Below are positions 27,661 to 36,534 of a stretch of 64,000 bases of DNA, piece by piece; within the stretch, counting starts at the first letter, position 1; each line of letters opens with the position of its first letter. This stretch comes from Clostridium fessum (lineage in GTDB: Bacteria; Bacillota; Clostridia; Lachnospirales; Lachnospiraceae). The notes beneath the pieces are model-generated. The model was not told the DNA's origin. It worked only from the letters and a program-made list of their open reading frames with translations, and made no database searches. The stretch is from NCBI RefSeq assembly GCF_003024715.1, contig NZ_PYLO01000006.1, forward strand, positions 99,395 to 163,394, given 5' to 3'. A program made the position numbers and the translations under genes.

Positions 27661-28746
27661 TTACAACCCCGATAAATACTCCCTCATAATATCCCCCAGA
27701 ACCTGCGCCTCCTCGCGGCTCAAACCTTTCATCCAGTCACCCGCATTTGCCTCGCCATTTCGTGTTTTCCGCGTATCCCGGCTTGCTGCAATCTGGTCGA
27801 GGCTCTGCTTCAAATACTCCATTTCCTTGTCGCCGGGACGCTCCTTCGCTTCCTGCCTGGGACCCGTATTGTTTTCCGTTTCATTTCCTGATACCATCCG
27901 GCGATCCGTAAGATGCCCATCTGTCTCATGCTTGTCCCGTTCCTCCGGTTCGCGCGGTGCAGTGCGAACTGCCCGCATCAGATTCTGTGCCCGTGCATCC
28001 CGCTCACGGAACGGATTCACTCTCATCGCTGTCCGCGATTTTCCTTTTTCAAACTCCGTTTCTCCCAGATCCCGGTTATCCGTTTCAGCACCATCCCGAC
28101 CACTCACGCCGCGATCTGCCCGCAGAGTACTCTGCAGCCATTTCGGCATTTCCCGCACATTCGAGTCCACGCCAGCAATTCCGCCGGATACACCAGAAGC
28201 TCCGGACATTTCCTGTCCGCGTGTCTCCTTCTCACGTGCCGCCCGAAGAAACACCGAATTATCCACATACTCCAAAAGCGCCGTTTCCAGCCGCTGCTGT
28301 TTCTGGTCAATCTGGAAACAGCTCTCGATAAATGCCAGAAACAGACCGCTCATGACAGCTGCCGACGCATACAGCACAATATAGCTCGCATCCAGCTCAT
28401 ACCAGTATGCCAGAAATGCCTCCGCTGCTCCGGTCAGAAGCCCTAAAAGCACCATTTCCATTGACACGCCGTTCCACGCATCCAGCGAAATATGTAAAAA
28501 TGAAAATCCGTCAATCTGCTTGTCCAGATATGCCTGCGTGTTCACGATGTTCTGTCCCAGGCGGCAGGTATTTTCCAACCGCTGCTTCAGATTTTGAAGA
28601 TTCTTGTTCCGGGTCATCGCCATGTTGTCAGTTTCTTTTAATAATCTTTTGTAGAGGCTCCGTGTAATCAACTTGCTGACAAATCCGATCATTCCGATTG
28701 CCGCAAGAACGGACAGCGCTTTTCCAGTTTGTAAAAATTCCAGCAT
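27661..28746 (-). CDS. Membrane protein of unknown function upstream of pgi
   Basis: Not recognised. The 361 aa protein has an N-terminal hydrophobic helix (LSVLAAIGMIGFVSKLI), a soluble segment with FSFLHISLDAWNG, then two hydrophobic segments (about 98-145, LLGLLTGAAEAFLAYW and YIVLYASAAVMSGLFLAF). A long charged, low-complexity cytoplasmic tail full of Arg, Glu and Asp follows (about 165-340). AAAGGGGAG precedes the ATG. The neighbourhood suggests no function. The tail is probably disordered. Confidence 0.72.
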   Translation of the reverse strand: MLEFLQTGKALSVLAAIGMIGFVSKLITRSLYKRLLKETDNMAMTRNKNLQNLKQRLENTCRLGQNIVNTQAYLDKQIDGFSFLHISLDAWNGVSMEMVLLGLLTGAAEAFLAYWYELDASYIVLYASAAVMSGLFLAFIESCFQIDQKQQRLETALLEYVDNSVFLRAAREKETRGQEMSGASGVSGGIAGVDSNVREMPKWLQSTLRADRGVSGRDGAETDNRDLGETEFEKGKSRTAMRVNPFRERDARAQNLMRAVRTAPREPEERDKHETDGHLTDRRMVSGNETENNTGPRQEAKERPGDKEMEYLKQSLDQIAASRDTRKTRNGEANAGDWMKGLSREEAQVLGDIMREYLSGL

Positions 28747-28906
28747 AAAAAAGCTCCCCTTTCTCTACTTCCGGATCACTTCCGGGTGGCTTGCCACAGG
28801 TCAGGTTTAGGCGCTTCGCAGTTTATCTCTTGCAATTTGCTTTTTACAATCTGCTTTTTGCATTCTGCTTTTTGCGCCTGTCAAATCCCGCCTGCATCGT
28901 GGCTTT

Positions 28907-28935
28907 ATTATATCCGCCGAAAGAGTCTTTGTGAA
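28907..28935 (-). promoter_or_regulatory. Promoter for the 361 aa membrane protein gene
   Basis: The minus strand has TTCACA (28930-28935), a 17 bp spacer and TATAAT (28907-28912), about 160 bp upstream of the gene. Confidence 0.6.
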
Positions 28936-29064
28936 GATGAGAAAGGGGAAAATCGTTCGTCAAATTCTGCCTTAATTCGATTTTTAATGGGTGTTTAAGC
29001 ATGCAATATCATTAAATTATACCATATGTTTCCACATATGGCAAACACACGTTCTGTATTTTGC

Positions 29065-29117
29065 AAAAAATTTGGCACACCTAACTCATCACGAAAGTAA
29101 CGAGAATGCGGTGTGCC
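29065..29117 (-). terminator. Rho-independent terminator after mtnN
   Basis: Minus-strand stem GGCACACC facing GGTGTGCC (29110-29117 and 29074-29081), with an inner CTC/GAG extension, followed by AAATTTTTT. It lies about 30 bp after the mtnN stop. Confidence 0.75.
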
Positions 29118-29148
29118 GTTTTTCAAATTTTCGTGCTTATGAATTTAA

Positions 29149-29847
29149 TTATGCCTCATAACGAGATGCCATCTCTAATAAGAGGTTTACCGAATGCTTG
29201 ATCGCCTGCGCTTCAAATGCCGCATAGTCCATACCCGCACTGTCATCTGCCTTATCCGAAATGGCACGGATGATCAGGAACGGGATTCCGTTTAAATATG
29301 CCGCCTGTGCGATCGCTGCGCCCTCCATCTCGGTACAGCTTGCGCTAAACTGCTCGATCAACCACTCCTTTTTTGCCTTATCCGAGATAAACTGATCGCC
29401 GCTTACCACGCGTCCCGGAAATGCCTGAATCTCCGGATTTACCTTCTGGTTGCACTCAATCGCCAGCTCGCGCAGCTTCTCATCCGCCTCAAATGCAAAG
29501 GTATCTACACGCGGAATCTGTCCGATCCGGTATCCGAATCCGCTCGCATCCATATCATGCTGCACCGCATCCGTCGATACAACGATATCGCCAATGTTGA
29601 TCTCTGCACGCAGGGAACCGGCGATACCTGTGTTCACAATCGCACTGATATGGAACCGATCCGCCAGAATCTGACTGCACATACCTGCATTTACCTTGCC
29701 GATACCAGAGCGAACCACAACTGCGTCCTTTCCGCCCAGTTTGCCCTGATAAAAATCCATACCGGCTACACTTGTCACGGTAACATCCGTCATTTTCTCC
29801 TTGATCTGAGCCACCTCTTCATCCATCGCTCCGATGATTCCTAACAT
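29149..29847 (-). CDS. mtnN: 5'-methylthioadenosine/S-adenosylhomocysteine nucleosidase
   Basis: Cleaves adenine from MTA and SAH, recycling methionine and controlling SAH levels. The 232 aa protein opens MLGIIGAMDEEVAQIK (catalytic Glu about 12), has VVRSGIGKVNAG (about 45-56), GDIVVSTDAVQHDMDA (about 104), the substrate Glu in CTEMEGAAIAQ (about 172) and the catalytic Asp in AISDKADD (about 195). Length and motifs are canonical. AGGAGGG precedes the ATG. It stands alone between its terminator and a 380 bp upstream gap. Confidence 0.95.
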   Translation of the reverse strand: MLGIIGAMDEEVAQIKEKMTDVTVTSVAGMDFYQGKLGGKDAVVVRSGIGKVNAGMCSQILADRFHISAIVNTGIAGSLRAEINIGDIVVSTDAVQHDMDASGFGYRIGQIPRVDTFAFEADEKLRELAIECNQKVNPEIQAFPGRVVSGDQFISDKAKKEWLIEQFSASCTEMEGAAIAQAAYLNGIPFLIIRAISDKADDSAGMDYAAFEAQAIKHSVNLLLEMASRYEA

Positions 29848-30132
29848 CTGTTTGCCCTCCTGTTTTTCTGTTCTTTATTCTTCTGCCTTTCTTTTATAGA
29901 TTTATAGAAAAAGAAATTCTTACTATTTGATCTTCTGCGCTTATACCCCTGCATCTCTTTCCTCAAATCCATTGGCTGACTCGGCTCTACAGTCAGTGTG
30001 TGCCTGCACCATCATTTTCCATTTGAAAATCGTTCATTTACTTTATAATAGCGCAGCCGCATCGTTACCATGTATACCTTGTACAAACAGTAACACCGTA
30101 TCTTTTCATGAGTATACTGGATTTTTGTTATC

Positions 30133-30162
30133 TTGACAACACCTTTACTGGCAGACTATAAT
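30133..30162 (+). promoter_or_regulatory. Promoter for the TSCPD-domain gene
   Basis: TTGACA (30133-30138), an 18 bp spacer and TATAAT (30157-30162), a near-perfect vegetative promoter 67 bp upstream of the ATG. The rest of the 29848-30228 gap shows no gene and no clear mtnN promoter. Confidence 0.85.
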
Positions 30163-30228
30163 CATTTTACTGCGGTGGATTCCCGCCACAGCAGATTAAA
30201 ACACATACCATTTTGAGGAGGTTTTACC

Positions 30229-30477
30229 ATGACATACAAGACAAAGGGAGTCTGTTCCCGTGAGATTAATTTTGAAGTAGAAGATAATAAAGTAAAGAAT
30301 GTGCAGTTCGTCGGCGGCTGCTCCGGCAACACACAGGGCGTTGCCCGCCTGATCGATGGCATGGATATTGACGAGGCAATCTCCCGCATCGAAGGCATCC
30401 AGTGCGGCTTCCGCCCAACTTCCTGCCCGGATCAGCTGGCACAGGCGTTGAAGGAGTATAAGGCGAACGTGAAATAG
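30229..30477 (+). CDS. TIGR03905-family TSCPD domain protein
   Basis: 82 aa protein consisting of one TSCPD domain, the module also found at the C-terminus of some ribonucleotide reductases and in uncharacterised redox-related proteins. The hallmark GFRPTSCPDQLAQAL is at about 64-78, with further Cys residues near 9 (GVCSRE) and 29 (GGCSGN) and one at 61 that could bind metal. GAGGAGG lies 7 nt before the ATG. It is monocistronic, between its own promoter and a large hairpin. Confidence 0.9.
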   Translation: MTYKTKGVCSREINFEVEDNKVKNVQFVGGCSGNTQGVARLIDGMDIDEAISRIEGIQCGFRPTSCPDQLAQALKEYKANVK

Positions 30478-30532
30478 GAATCTTTGAGGAGATTCTTTCA
30501 CGCCTGTTGGCATAATGAAAAACCGTTTAAGA

Positions 30533-30596
30533 ACCCCCACCTGAAAACATCTGGAATTTTGAATCCAAAAATTCCTGGATGGTTGCAGGTGGGGGT
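30533..30596. terminator. Large hairpin after the TSCPD gene
   Basis: 64 bp structure with outer arms ACCCCCACCTG and CAGGTGGGGGT and an inner stem of GGAATTTT/AAAAATTCC type. It is followed by ATTTATG rather than a strong T-tract, so termination is plausible but the element may instead be a small dispersed repeat. Confidence 0.5.
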
Positions 30597-30669
30597 ATTT
30601 ATGTGATCGCTTTTTTCATACTATTTAGTATTGTAAATATAGATTTAGTAACACGGTCCCCGTTTAGAA

Positions 30670-31206
30670 TTAGTCGCCGTATTCGGTGATTTTGATTCCA
30701 TCTGTTTTGGTCATGAAAGACTGCCCTTTTCCATTTGATTCAACGTAATGGACGCCAACCACTCTATAATAATAACCCGTCTTTTGATTTTTCACAGTAA
30801 ATTCATTTGTCATTCCTGATAAATCTTCTGTTGGAAAATCTTCTTTTTTGGCATCATATATATATCTTGAAACCTCCACCCATTTACCGTCCTCTTGTCT
30901 TTGCAGTATTGCAATATTTTTGATTTTATCACACTCTACATGCGCTAATGTTTCGATAATAATTCCAATATCTCCCTTTCCCAAATTACTTATCTGAACC
31001 GTTGCTGTATCAATGATACTTCCTCTCTGTTCTATACCTTTTGCAATTCCTTCTGCGGATCCATCTTCCAAAAAATATGAATCACTATAATCAGCTGTTT
31101 CGATCGAAACCCCATTAACATTCGTCAATTCCGCTGCATTAGCCTGCATTGGTATTGCTGCCATCATAACTGCCGCACAAATAAATGAAACTAATTTTTT
31201 TCTCAT
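30670..31206 (-). CDS. Secreted protein of unknown function
   Basis: 178 aa precursor with a classical signal peptide (MRKKLVSFICAAVMMAAIPMQANA, cleavage after ANA) and no other hydrophobic segment. The mature part contains VQISNLGKGDIGIIIETLAHVE and a fibronectin-like pattern ending GYYYRVVGVHYVES. GGAGGG precedes the ATG. It starts 13 bp after the DUF4367 gene, so it is the last gene of that unit. The DNA here is clearly more AT-rich than surrounding genes, which hints at recent acquisition. No function is assigned. Confidence 0.75.
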   Translation of the reverse strand: MRKKLVSFICAAVMMAAIPMQANAAELTNVNGVSIETADYSDSYFLEDGSAEGIAKGIEQRGSIIDTATVQISNLGKGDIGIIIETLAHVECDKIKNIAILQRQEDGKWVEVSRYIYDAKKEDFPTEDLSGMTNEFTVKNQKTGYYYRVVGVHYVESNGKGQSFMTKTDGIKITEYGD

Positions 31207-31218
31207 AAACCCTCCGTA

Positions 31219-32058
31219 CTACTTCTCTAAATACATATTTTCTACTATTTTCTTAAACTCTTTTTGAGGCATAATTCCTGAAATTTGATAGTATGTAGCC
31301 CCCTTTATCACTATGGAGCTATATTCCATTTCTCCACTATCTATTTTAGCCTGTTGAATATTAATATCTTCATTCAAAAGGTCATTATGCACTTTCATTG
31401 CTTTTTTTCGATCAGAAATAATATTGGTTGAATTTCCGCCATCCCGAAACTGTTGAATTATCTTTACCCTATATTTATCATATTCAAAATACATTACAAC
31501 TCGGGTACTTGCTATATCTGTTTTAATATAATGCATTTTTTCAGGTATATATGCAAATCTAATCGCTTGGATTTTGGTCTTTTTCGCTATTTCTGTGTAT
31601 GCTTTTTCTAATGCATCTTCTGTTTGAATCATATCCACATTATTCAATACAATATCACTCCGCACACTCCCCTCTTCTCTAACCACATACCGATACTCCC
31701 TCTTCGCCCCAGCCGAAATCCCCATCGCCACAACCATCACTGCGATAGCGGCGGCTGCTACAGAGACTTTCACAATCGTTTTCAGCCGGCGTGGTTTGCG
31801 AGCTTCTTCGTGCAGTTTGACAATGTTCTCGCTGGATGATTCTTTTTCACTTTCCGGGCTTGTTCCCACCTCCGCTTCTAACTTTGCCATCAACCTCTCA
31901 AAGCCGTCTTCTGGTTCTGGAGGTATGTCGCTGTCTTTTACTTCCGTCTGTGCAAGGATAAAATCCTTCAACAGCTGATCTTCGCTGACTCCAAACGCTT
32001 CCTGCAGCAGGCGCTCTGCATCTTCTCCAGCTTTTTTTCCGCGCCGGCTTCTGCTCAC
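31219..32058 (-). CDS. DUF4367-containing membrane protein, probable anti-sigma-type partner
   Basis: 279 aa protein with a cytoplasmic N-terminal region (about 105 residues, Glu and Lys rich), one transmembrane helix (VSVAAAAIAVMVVAMGISAG) and an extracellular DUF4367-like domain ending SGIMPQKEFKKIVENMYLEK. In Clostridia such genes commonly follow an ECF sigma gene. Here the nearest sigma gene is 1.3 kb upstream, beyond murG. Translation starts at GTG 32058 with GGAGGG before it. The 3' half is AT-rich, unlike the 5' half. Confidence 0.8.
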   Translation of the reverse strand: MSRSRRGKKAGEDAERLLQEAFGVSEDQLLKDFILAQTEVKDSDIPPEPEDGFERLMAKLEAEVGTSPESEKESSSENIVKLHEEARKPRRLKTIVKVSVAAAAIAVMVVAMGISAGAKREYRYVVREEGSVRSDIVLNNVDMIQTEDALEKAYTEIAKKTKIQAIRFAYIPEKMHYIKTDIASTRVVMYFEYDKYRVKIIQQFRDGGNSTNIISDRKKAMKVHNDLLNEDINIQQAKIDSGEMEYSSIVIKGATYYQISGIMPQKEFKKIVENMYLEK

Positions 32059-32233
32059 TTTTTATCCCTCCTCTCTGTCCTCGTCCTAACTTTTAGGTTG
32101 ACTTTTCTTTTTTTCCGTTTACTATACTAAATGTAACCCTTTGCGGGTATGATAAAGCATAAAAACAGTTGTTTTCAGGTTATGGTTGTCCCCTCACACC
32201 GTAACCAGCGGCTGATGTGTGGAGGAAACTACT

Positions 32234-33301
32234 ATGAAAAAAATCATTCTGACCGGCGGTGGTACTGCAGGTCATGTTACACCGAATCTCGCCCTGCTTC
32301 CGGCACTGCGCGAGGAAGACTTTGAGATTCACTATATTGGTTCTTATAACGGCATTGAGCGCCGCCTGATCGAGGCAGCCAGCATCCCTTACGATGGAAT
32401 CTCATCGGGAAAACTGCGCCGTTATTTTGACCTTAAGAATTTTTCAGATCCGCTTCGCGTTCTGAAAGGATACTTTGAGGCTCGCAAGCTTATGAAAAAA
32501 TACAAACCGGATATCGTCTTTTCCAAAGGCGGTTTTGTCGCTGTTCCGGTCGTTCTGGCTGCCAAGCATTATAAAGTGCCTGTCATCATCCATGAATCCG
32601 ATATGACCCCAGGACTGGCAAATAAAATCTGTATTCCAGCCGCTTCTAAGGTATGCTGCAACTTTCCGGAAACACTTAAATATCTTCCGGAAGATAAGGC
32701 GGTTCTGACCGGTTCCCCGATCCGTGAAGAGCTTCTGCACGGGGATCGTCTGGCGGGACTCCAGTACGCCCATCTTTCTGCCGATCTCCCAGTAATTCTG
32801 ATCATCGGCGGAAGTCTCGGCTCCGTCACGGTCAATCAGGCTGTCCGCGGCATTCTTCCGCAGCTTCTGAAAACCTATCAGGTAATACATATCTGCGGAA
32901 AAGGCAATCTCGATGAGTCTCTCATCGGCACCGAAGGATATGTTCAGTATGAGTATGTGGATAAACCACTCCGCCATCTCTTTGCAGCGGCAGATCTGAT
33001 CATCTCCCGCGCGGGTGCAAATTCCATCTGCGAAATTCTGGCACTCCGCAAACCGAACATTTTGATCCCTCTGTCGGCTGCTGCCAGCCGCGGCGACCAG
33101 ATCTTAAATGCCAACTCCTTTGCAAAACAGGGATTCAGCACCGTTCTGGAAGAAGAAGTTTTAACCGCAGATACTCTCAGCCAGGCAATCGAAGAGACCT
33201 ATAAAAATCGCCAGCAGTTCATTGATAAAATGTCTGAAAGCCACTTAAACAATGCTGTCAAAACCATCATGGGGCTGATTCATGATTGCACACGCAGTTA
33301 G
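32234..33301 (+). CDS. murG: UDP-GlcNAc:undecaprenyl-PP-MurNAc-pentapeptide GlcNAc transferase
   Basis: Makes lipid II from lipid I at the inner face of the membrane. The 355 aa GT28 enzyme has GGGTAGHVTPNLAL (9-22), FSKGGFVAVPVV, PGLANKI, the C-terminal donor domain start IIGGSLGSVTVN (about 193) and the UDP-GlcNAc site SRAGANSICEILALRKPNILIP (about 258-279). I chose the ATG at 32234, since GGAGGAA lies 5-11 nt before it; a GTG at 32219 is in frame but overlaps that site. It is unlinked from any dcw genes and stands reversed between a sigma gene and a DUF4367 gene. Confidence 0.93.
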   Translation: MKKIILTGGGTAGHVTPNLALLPALREEDFEIHYIGSYNGIERRLIEAASIPYDGISSGKLRRYFDLKNFSDPLRVLKGYFEARKLMKKYKPDIVFSKGGFVAVPVVLAAKHYKVPVIIHESDMTPGLANKICIPAASKVCCNFPETLKYLPEDKAVLTGSPIREELLHGDRLAGLQYAHLSADLPVILIIGGSLGSVTVNQAVRGILPQLLKTYQVIHICGKGNLDESLIGTEGYVQYEYVDKPLRHLFAAADLIISRAGANSICEILALRKPNILIPLSAAASRGDQILNANSFAKQGFSTVLEEEVLTADTLSQAIEETYKNRQQFIDKMSESHLNNAVKTIMGLIHDCTRS

Positions 33302-33357
33302 TAGCATTGCTACGTTTGTATAGTACAAGACTAAAACACTGAATATGTAAGCTTATC

Positions 33358-33403
33358 ATCACATCGGACAGATTCGAAACGGCTCTGCTTCGATGTGATT
33401 TTT
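33358..33403 (+). terminator. Terminator after murG
   Basis: ATCACATCG (33358-33366) pairs with CGATGTGAT (33391-33399) and is followed by TTTTTAAA on the plus strand. It reaches into the last codons of the convergent sigma gene. Confidence 0.7.
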
Positions 33404-33959
33404 AAATATCAAACAGCTTTGCCCTCAACACGCGCTTCTGCAATTCTGCTTTTGCCCTGTAAAGACGTGTACAGCATACCGTTGATTTGATTTTCAAAAC
33501 CGCACAGGCTTCTTCCGCCGTCAAGCCCTCCAGAACACGGAGAATCAAAACATCCCGCCAGTCCTTCTTCATAGATTTGACAATCTTCCATACGTTCCAA
33601 TAGATATCCCTATCGATAACCTCCTGATCCAGAAGCTGAATTCCTATCTCCCCTTCCAAAAGAAGGTTCATAATCTCTTCTTCCGCATCCGGATCTTCCA
33701 GATGCAGCATCTCGCGGCGCCGCATCTGCCTCCGGTTATCGATCCACTTGCTCCGTAAAATGCGGATCAGTAAAACCAACTTTACTTTATGATCCAGATC
33801 TAACGAATAGCGCTTGTAATATTCAATGAAAGCTTCATGCACCATATCCTCAATGTCATCGTACCCTACTCCAATTCTATACGCATATTTCTTCAGCGGT
33901 ACCAGGTACTCTCTGTAAAGCGCTTCAAAAAGCGCCATTTTTTCATTCTCATGGTGCAT
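33402..33959 (-). CDS. ECF-like RNA polymerase sigma factor (sigma-70 family)
   Basis: 185 aa protein with region 2 (LFEALYREYLVPLKKYAYRI ... DDIEDMVHEAFIEYYKRY, about 8-55) and region 4 (DVLILRVLEGLTAEEACAVLKIKSTVCCTRLYRAKAEL, about 137-172) joined by a charged linker. I prefer the ATG at 33959 with GGAG 7 nt upstream; a TTG two codons earlier is also possible. It follows the HIT gene by a few bases and is likely co-transcribed with it. The usual adjacent anti-sigma gene is missing; a DUF4367 gene lies beyond murG. Confidence 0.88.
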   Translation of the reverse strand: MHHENEKMALFEALYREYLVPLKKYAYRIGVGYDDIEDMVHEAFIEYYKRYSLDLDHKVKLVLLIRILRSKWIDNRRQMRRREMLHLEDPDAEEEIMNLLLEGEIGIQLLDQEVIDRDIYWNVWKIVKSMKKDWRDVLILRVLEGLTAEEACAVLKIKSTVCCTRLYRAKAELQKRVLRAKLFDI

Positions 33960-33969
33960 ATCCAAACTC

Positions 33970-34392
33970 CTATCGCGTCAGTTCTTCGCGGATGGAGCTG
34001 CTAATTTCTGCCAGCTCTTCCGGCGTTGCTTTTCCTGGCGCCCATGTCACCATATCCGGTCCATTTTCATATCTCGGAATAATGTGTACATGGAAATGAA
34101 AAACAGTCTGTCCTGCGGATATGCCATTGTTCTGAACCACATTGAAACCCGTGCAGCCCAGTGCTTTCTTCATCGCCGCACCAATCTTTCCAGCTAATGG
34201 AAGAGCTTTGGCCGCAATCGCCGGATCCAGCTCACATAAATCTTTGAAATGCTGCTTCGGCAGAATCAGCGCATGTCCCTTCGATGCCGGTCCTAAATCC
34301 AGAATCACACGAAAATCGTCATCTTCATAAACCGTTGAGGATGGAATCTCTCCGCCAGCGATCTTACAAAAAATACATTCTTTGTCTGTCAT
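33970..34392 (-). CDS. HIT-family hydrolase
   Basis: Nucleotide phosphoramidase/hydrolase-type histidine triad protein, 140 aa. The sequence has the zinc-site CIFCKIAGGEIPS (6-18), ILPKQHFKDL and the triad HFHVHIIPR (about 98-106). Length is typical of Hit/HinT proteins. It precedes the sigma factor gene in the same transcript. A TATAAT sits about 100 bp upstream on the minus strand, but its -35 is weak. Confidence 0.92.
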   Translation of the reverse strand: MTDKECIFCKIAGGEIPSSTVYEDDDFRVILDLGPASKGHALILPKQHFKDLCELDPAIAAKALPLAGKIGAAMKKALGCTGFNVVQNNGISAGQTVFHFHVHIIPRYENGPDMVTWAPGKATPEELAEISSSIREELTR

Positions 34393-34533
34393 GTCGGTCT
34401 CTCCTTCTCTCTATGCTTCTCCATTCCCTGGAAAAGCGGTATTTTCTTTTGTCACTTGGCTTGAAACTTCCATGTCAAGTGCCTTTATTATAGCATATCC
34501 CCATGGCTTGTTCTATGTAAATTTGCAGAAACG

Positions 34534-34573
34534 CGAAATTGATGTACTTGCAAAATAATTCACATCAATTTCG
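34534..34573. terminator. Hairpin between FHA and HIT genes
   Basis: Perfect 12 bp arms, CGAAATTGATGT and ACATCAATTTCG, with a 16 nt loop. TGTTTTTGG follows on the plus strand and only CGTTTC on the minus. It likely ends the Tad/FHA transcript or acts in both directions, though the minus-strand T-tract is poor. Confidence 0.5.
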
Positions 34574-34607
34574 TGTTTTTGGTTATTATTTCATATTTTC
34601 AGACAAT

Positions 34608-36128
34608 TTATCGGTGTTCCCAAAATTTATATCCGACATCCGCCAAATAAATGGAATCCCCATTCCCCAAACTGACTGTTTCATTTGCCTGAAGCGGATA
34701 GCCATTGACCGATGTTCCATTGGTTGAATTGAGATCTGTCAGAATGTATACGCCCTCCTTCTGATCGATCCGCGCATGAAGACGGCTGACGGTCGGACGG
34801 TCAATACATGCGTCCGACAGCCCCGGATGTTTTCCAAGTGTAAATGGAATATAGGAAATCTGAATCACTGTTCCTCCGGCTTCCACCGGCTCTAAGCGCA
34901 CCGTTCCTTCCCCATTCTTTGAGGCAGACAGAAGCGTAGTCCCCGCTTCTCTCGCCCGCTCTATCTGTGCTTCTTCTTCTCTTCGAAGTTCCTGCCGATA
35001 AGCTTCTTCACTCTCCGGATAGACCTGCCAGCGGTTTTCAGGCGTTGTCTGATGCCAGTCTTGATATGATAGATCCACTTCCGTGCTTTCCTCTCTATCC
35101 TCTCCCTGACCTCGATTTTTCTTCCTGCCACCATATACCTGCCATTTTCTGCGGGCTGCCAACGTCTCCCTCAAAAACACGATTCCCCCGATGCCGCCGC
35201 TGATTGCATACAGCCATACATCCATTTCTCCCGTCACGTACCAATACACAATGCCAGCTGCCACCGCGCTTCCAAGTACCTTTATCCACCGGTTCTGCCA
35301 TTGTCCCTTTTGTTTTCCACCTGCCCTTTCAGACTTTTCCCCCACTTCATCTGAGTTCTCTACCGACTCCAGGTTCTTTTTCATCGTTTTCTCCTGATAC
35401 AACGCTTCCTGCCTATATTTCCAATCCTTCCTGGCTGGCGTTTGAGTGTCAAAAGCCATTTTCCCAGATCGAGATTCCAACGTATCCCTCCGATTTTGCT
35501 CCGCTTCAATCCACTCCTGCCGATCCGCCCACACTCCCGCCGTCTCAGGATCCCCCTCATCCTCGTTTCGTTTTTCTGCCGAAAAGATCCGATCTTCCCC
35601 CGAAAGCTGGCGCAGCAGATCTGCCGTTCCGTAATTCTCCCGCAGACTAATCTGGTACAGATTATAAGCTAATACAACAGCCTCCCGATCCTGATGATCC
35701 GCACGTTCCAGAAGATACCCCAGCAATTTTGAGAGCGCCTGCGGCGCCTCTTCCCGATGCCCCGGAACCAGACATAATTCCACAGTAAAATGATCGGGTT
35801 CCAGATACAGATATTCCGGATCCAGCAAAAGCTGTTCCTCTTTTAACAGGTACTCTTCCACCCGCTTCAGAACCGCCAGCACACCAAGCAGAATCGACCG
35901 GAGTTTTTGTCCCGACAAGGTCCGTTTTTCCAACACCCGTCTAAGCGGCTGTCTCGACGTTATCTCATAATAATATTCTCTCGCCTCCTCCGTCTGGCGG
36001 ACCCGGAACTTCAAAAGCCCTTCGATGGCATTCGCCGACAGCATCTGTACCGCATAGCCCGTTTCTTCCTCCGGCGCTTCGATTATCATATAATTATGAT
36101 TCATTTCCCGGCTATACCGAATCTCCAT
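34608..36128 (-). CDS. DUF6382 and FHA domain membrane protein of the Tad locus
   Basis: 506 aa protein. The N-terminal DUF6382-like region (about 1-190) is a kinase-like fold remnant seen with FHA domains in Lachnospiraceae. A low-complexity charged linker, two short hydrophobic segments (about 288-320) and a C-terminal phosphothreonine-binding FHA domain follow (FTLGKHPGLSD, then VSRLHARI and LNSTNGTSVNG, about 425-480). The ATG at 36128 has GGAGG 6 nt upstream. It ends the Tad gene row, 13 bp after the TadE-like gene, so it probably senses phosphorylation in pilus assembly. Confidence 0.85.
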   Translation of the reverse strand: MEIRYSREMNHNYMIIEAPEEETGYAVQMLSANAIEGLLKFRVRQTEEAREYYYEITSRQPLRRVLEKRTLSGQKLRSILLGVLAVLKRVEEYLLKEEQLLLDPEYLYLEPDHFTVELCLVPGHREEAPQALSKLLGYLLERADHQDREAVVLAYNLYQISLRENYGTADLLRQLSGEDRIFSAEKRNEDEGDPETAGVWADRQEWIEAEQNRRDTLESRSGKMAFDTQTPARKDWKYRQEALYQEKTMKKNLESVENSDEVGEKSERAGGKQKGQWQNRWIKVLGSAVAAGIVYWYVTGEMDVWLYAISGGIGGIVFLRETLAARRKWQVYGGRKKNRGQGEDREESTEVDLSYQDWHQTTPENRWQVYPESEEAYRQELRREEEAQIERAREAGTTLLSASKNGEGTVRLEPVEAGGTVIQISYIPFTLGKHPGLSDACIDRPTVSRLHARIDQKEGVYILTDLNSTNGTSVNGYPLQANETVSLGNGDSIYLADVGYKFWEHR

Positions 36129-36141
36129 CCCGTATCCTCCA

Positions 36142-36534
36142 TCACTCTGCATTTTCCAACACTGTCAGCAAACGGATCGCCCGCTCCGGCTCCTGTCCGC
36201 GCAGGGATATCTCCGTCTCTGTACTGCTCTTTACCCTTCCGTCCAAGTCTCCCCCATCTTCCCGGATCGTCAAAACTGCATCTCCGCACCGGAAGAATCC
36301 ATGCAGGCGCTGTCCAGCTCTGCTGCTTATCTCCCCCACAGTCATTCCATCTCCCCGCAACGTTTTTTCCTCCCGATACAGGCACCGTTCCATCGCCTCC
36401 TGCAGGACAAAACGCCCCGTAATCCTGCCATGCACCTCAAACACCCCATTTAACAGTGCCGCGATAAAAAAGAATGCAACCGCCATCACAAACGAGGCTT
36501 CCACCGTATAACTGGCAGAAACCTCCCGCTTCAT
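36142..36534 (-). CDS. TadE-like pseudopilin of the Tad locus
   Basis: 130 aa protein beginning MKREVSASYTVEASFVMAVAFFFIAALL, a prepilin-type hydrophobic N-terminus with the Glu in VEASF that pilin-like proteins keep, then a soluble tail. The start at 36534 is chosen because it forms an ATGA overlap with the preceding peptidase gene; a longer frame to 36618 would overlap that gene by 88 bp. It is likely a minor pilus component. Confidence 0.78.
   Translation of the reverse strand: MKREVSASYTVEASFVMAVAFFFIAALLNGVFEVHGRITGRFVLQEAMERCLYREEKTLRGDGMTVGEISSRAGQRLHGFFRCGDAVLTIREDGGDLDGRVKSSTETEISLRGQEPERAIRLLTVLENAE

Larger units (their letters stand above)
28747..29148. other. 402 bp gap: promoter, tandem repeat and mtnN terminator
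   Basis: No gene. It contains three imperfect 14 bp tandem units built on CTGCTTTTTGC at about 28840-28882, a promoter at 28907-28935 for the membrane protein gene, and the mtnN terminator hairpin at 29065-29117. Confidence 0.6.

Noticed and set aside
30100..30228. Short GTGG/CCAC hairpin upstream of TSCPD as a riboswitch
   Set aside because: Only a 5 bp stem, too small and not followed by a terminator.
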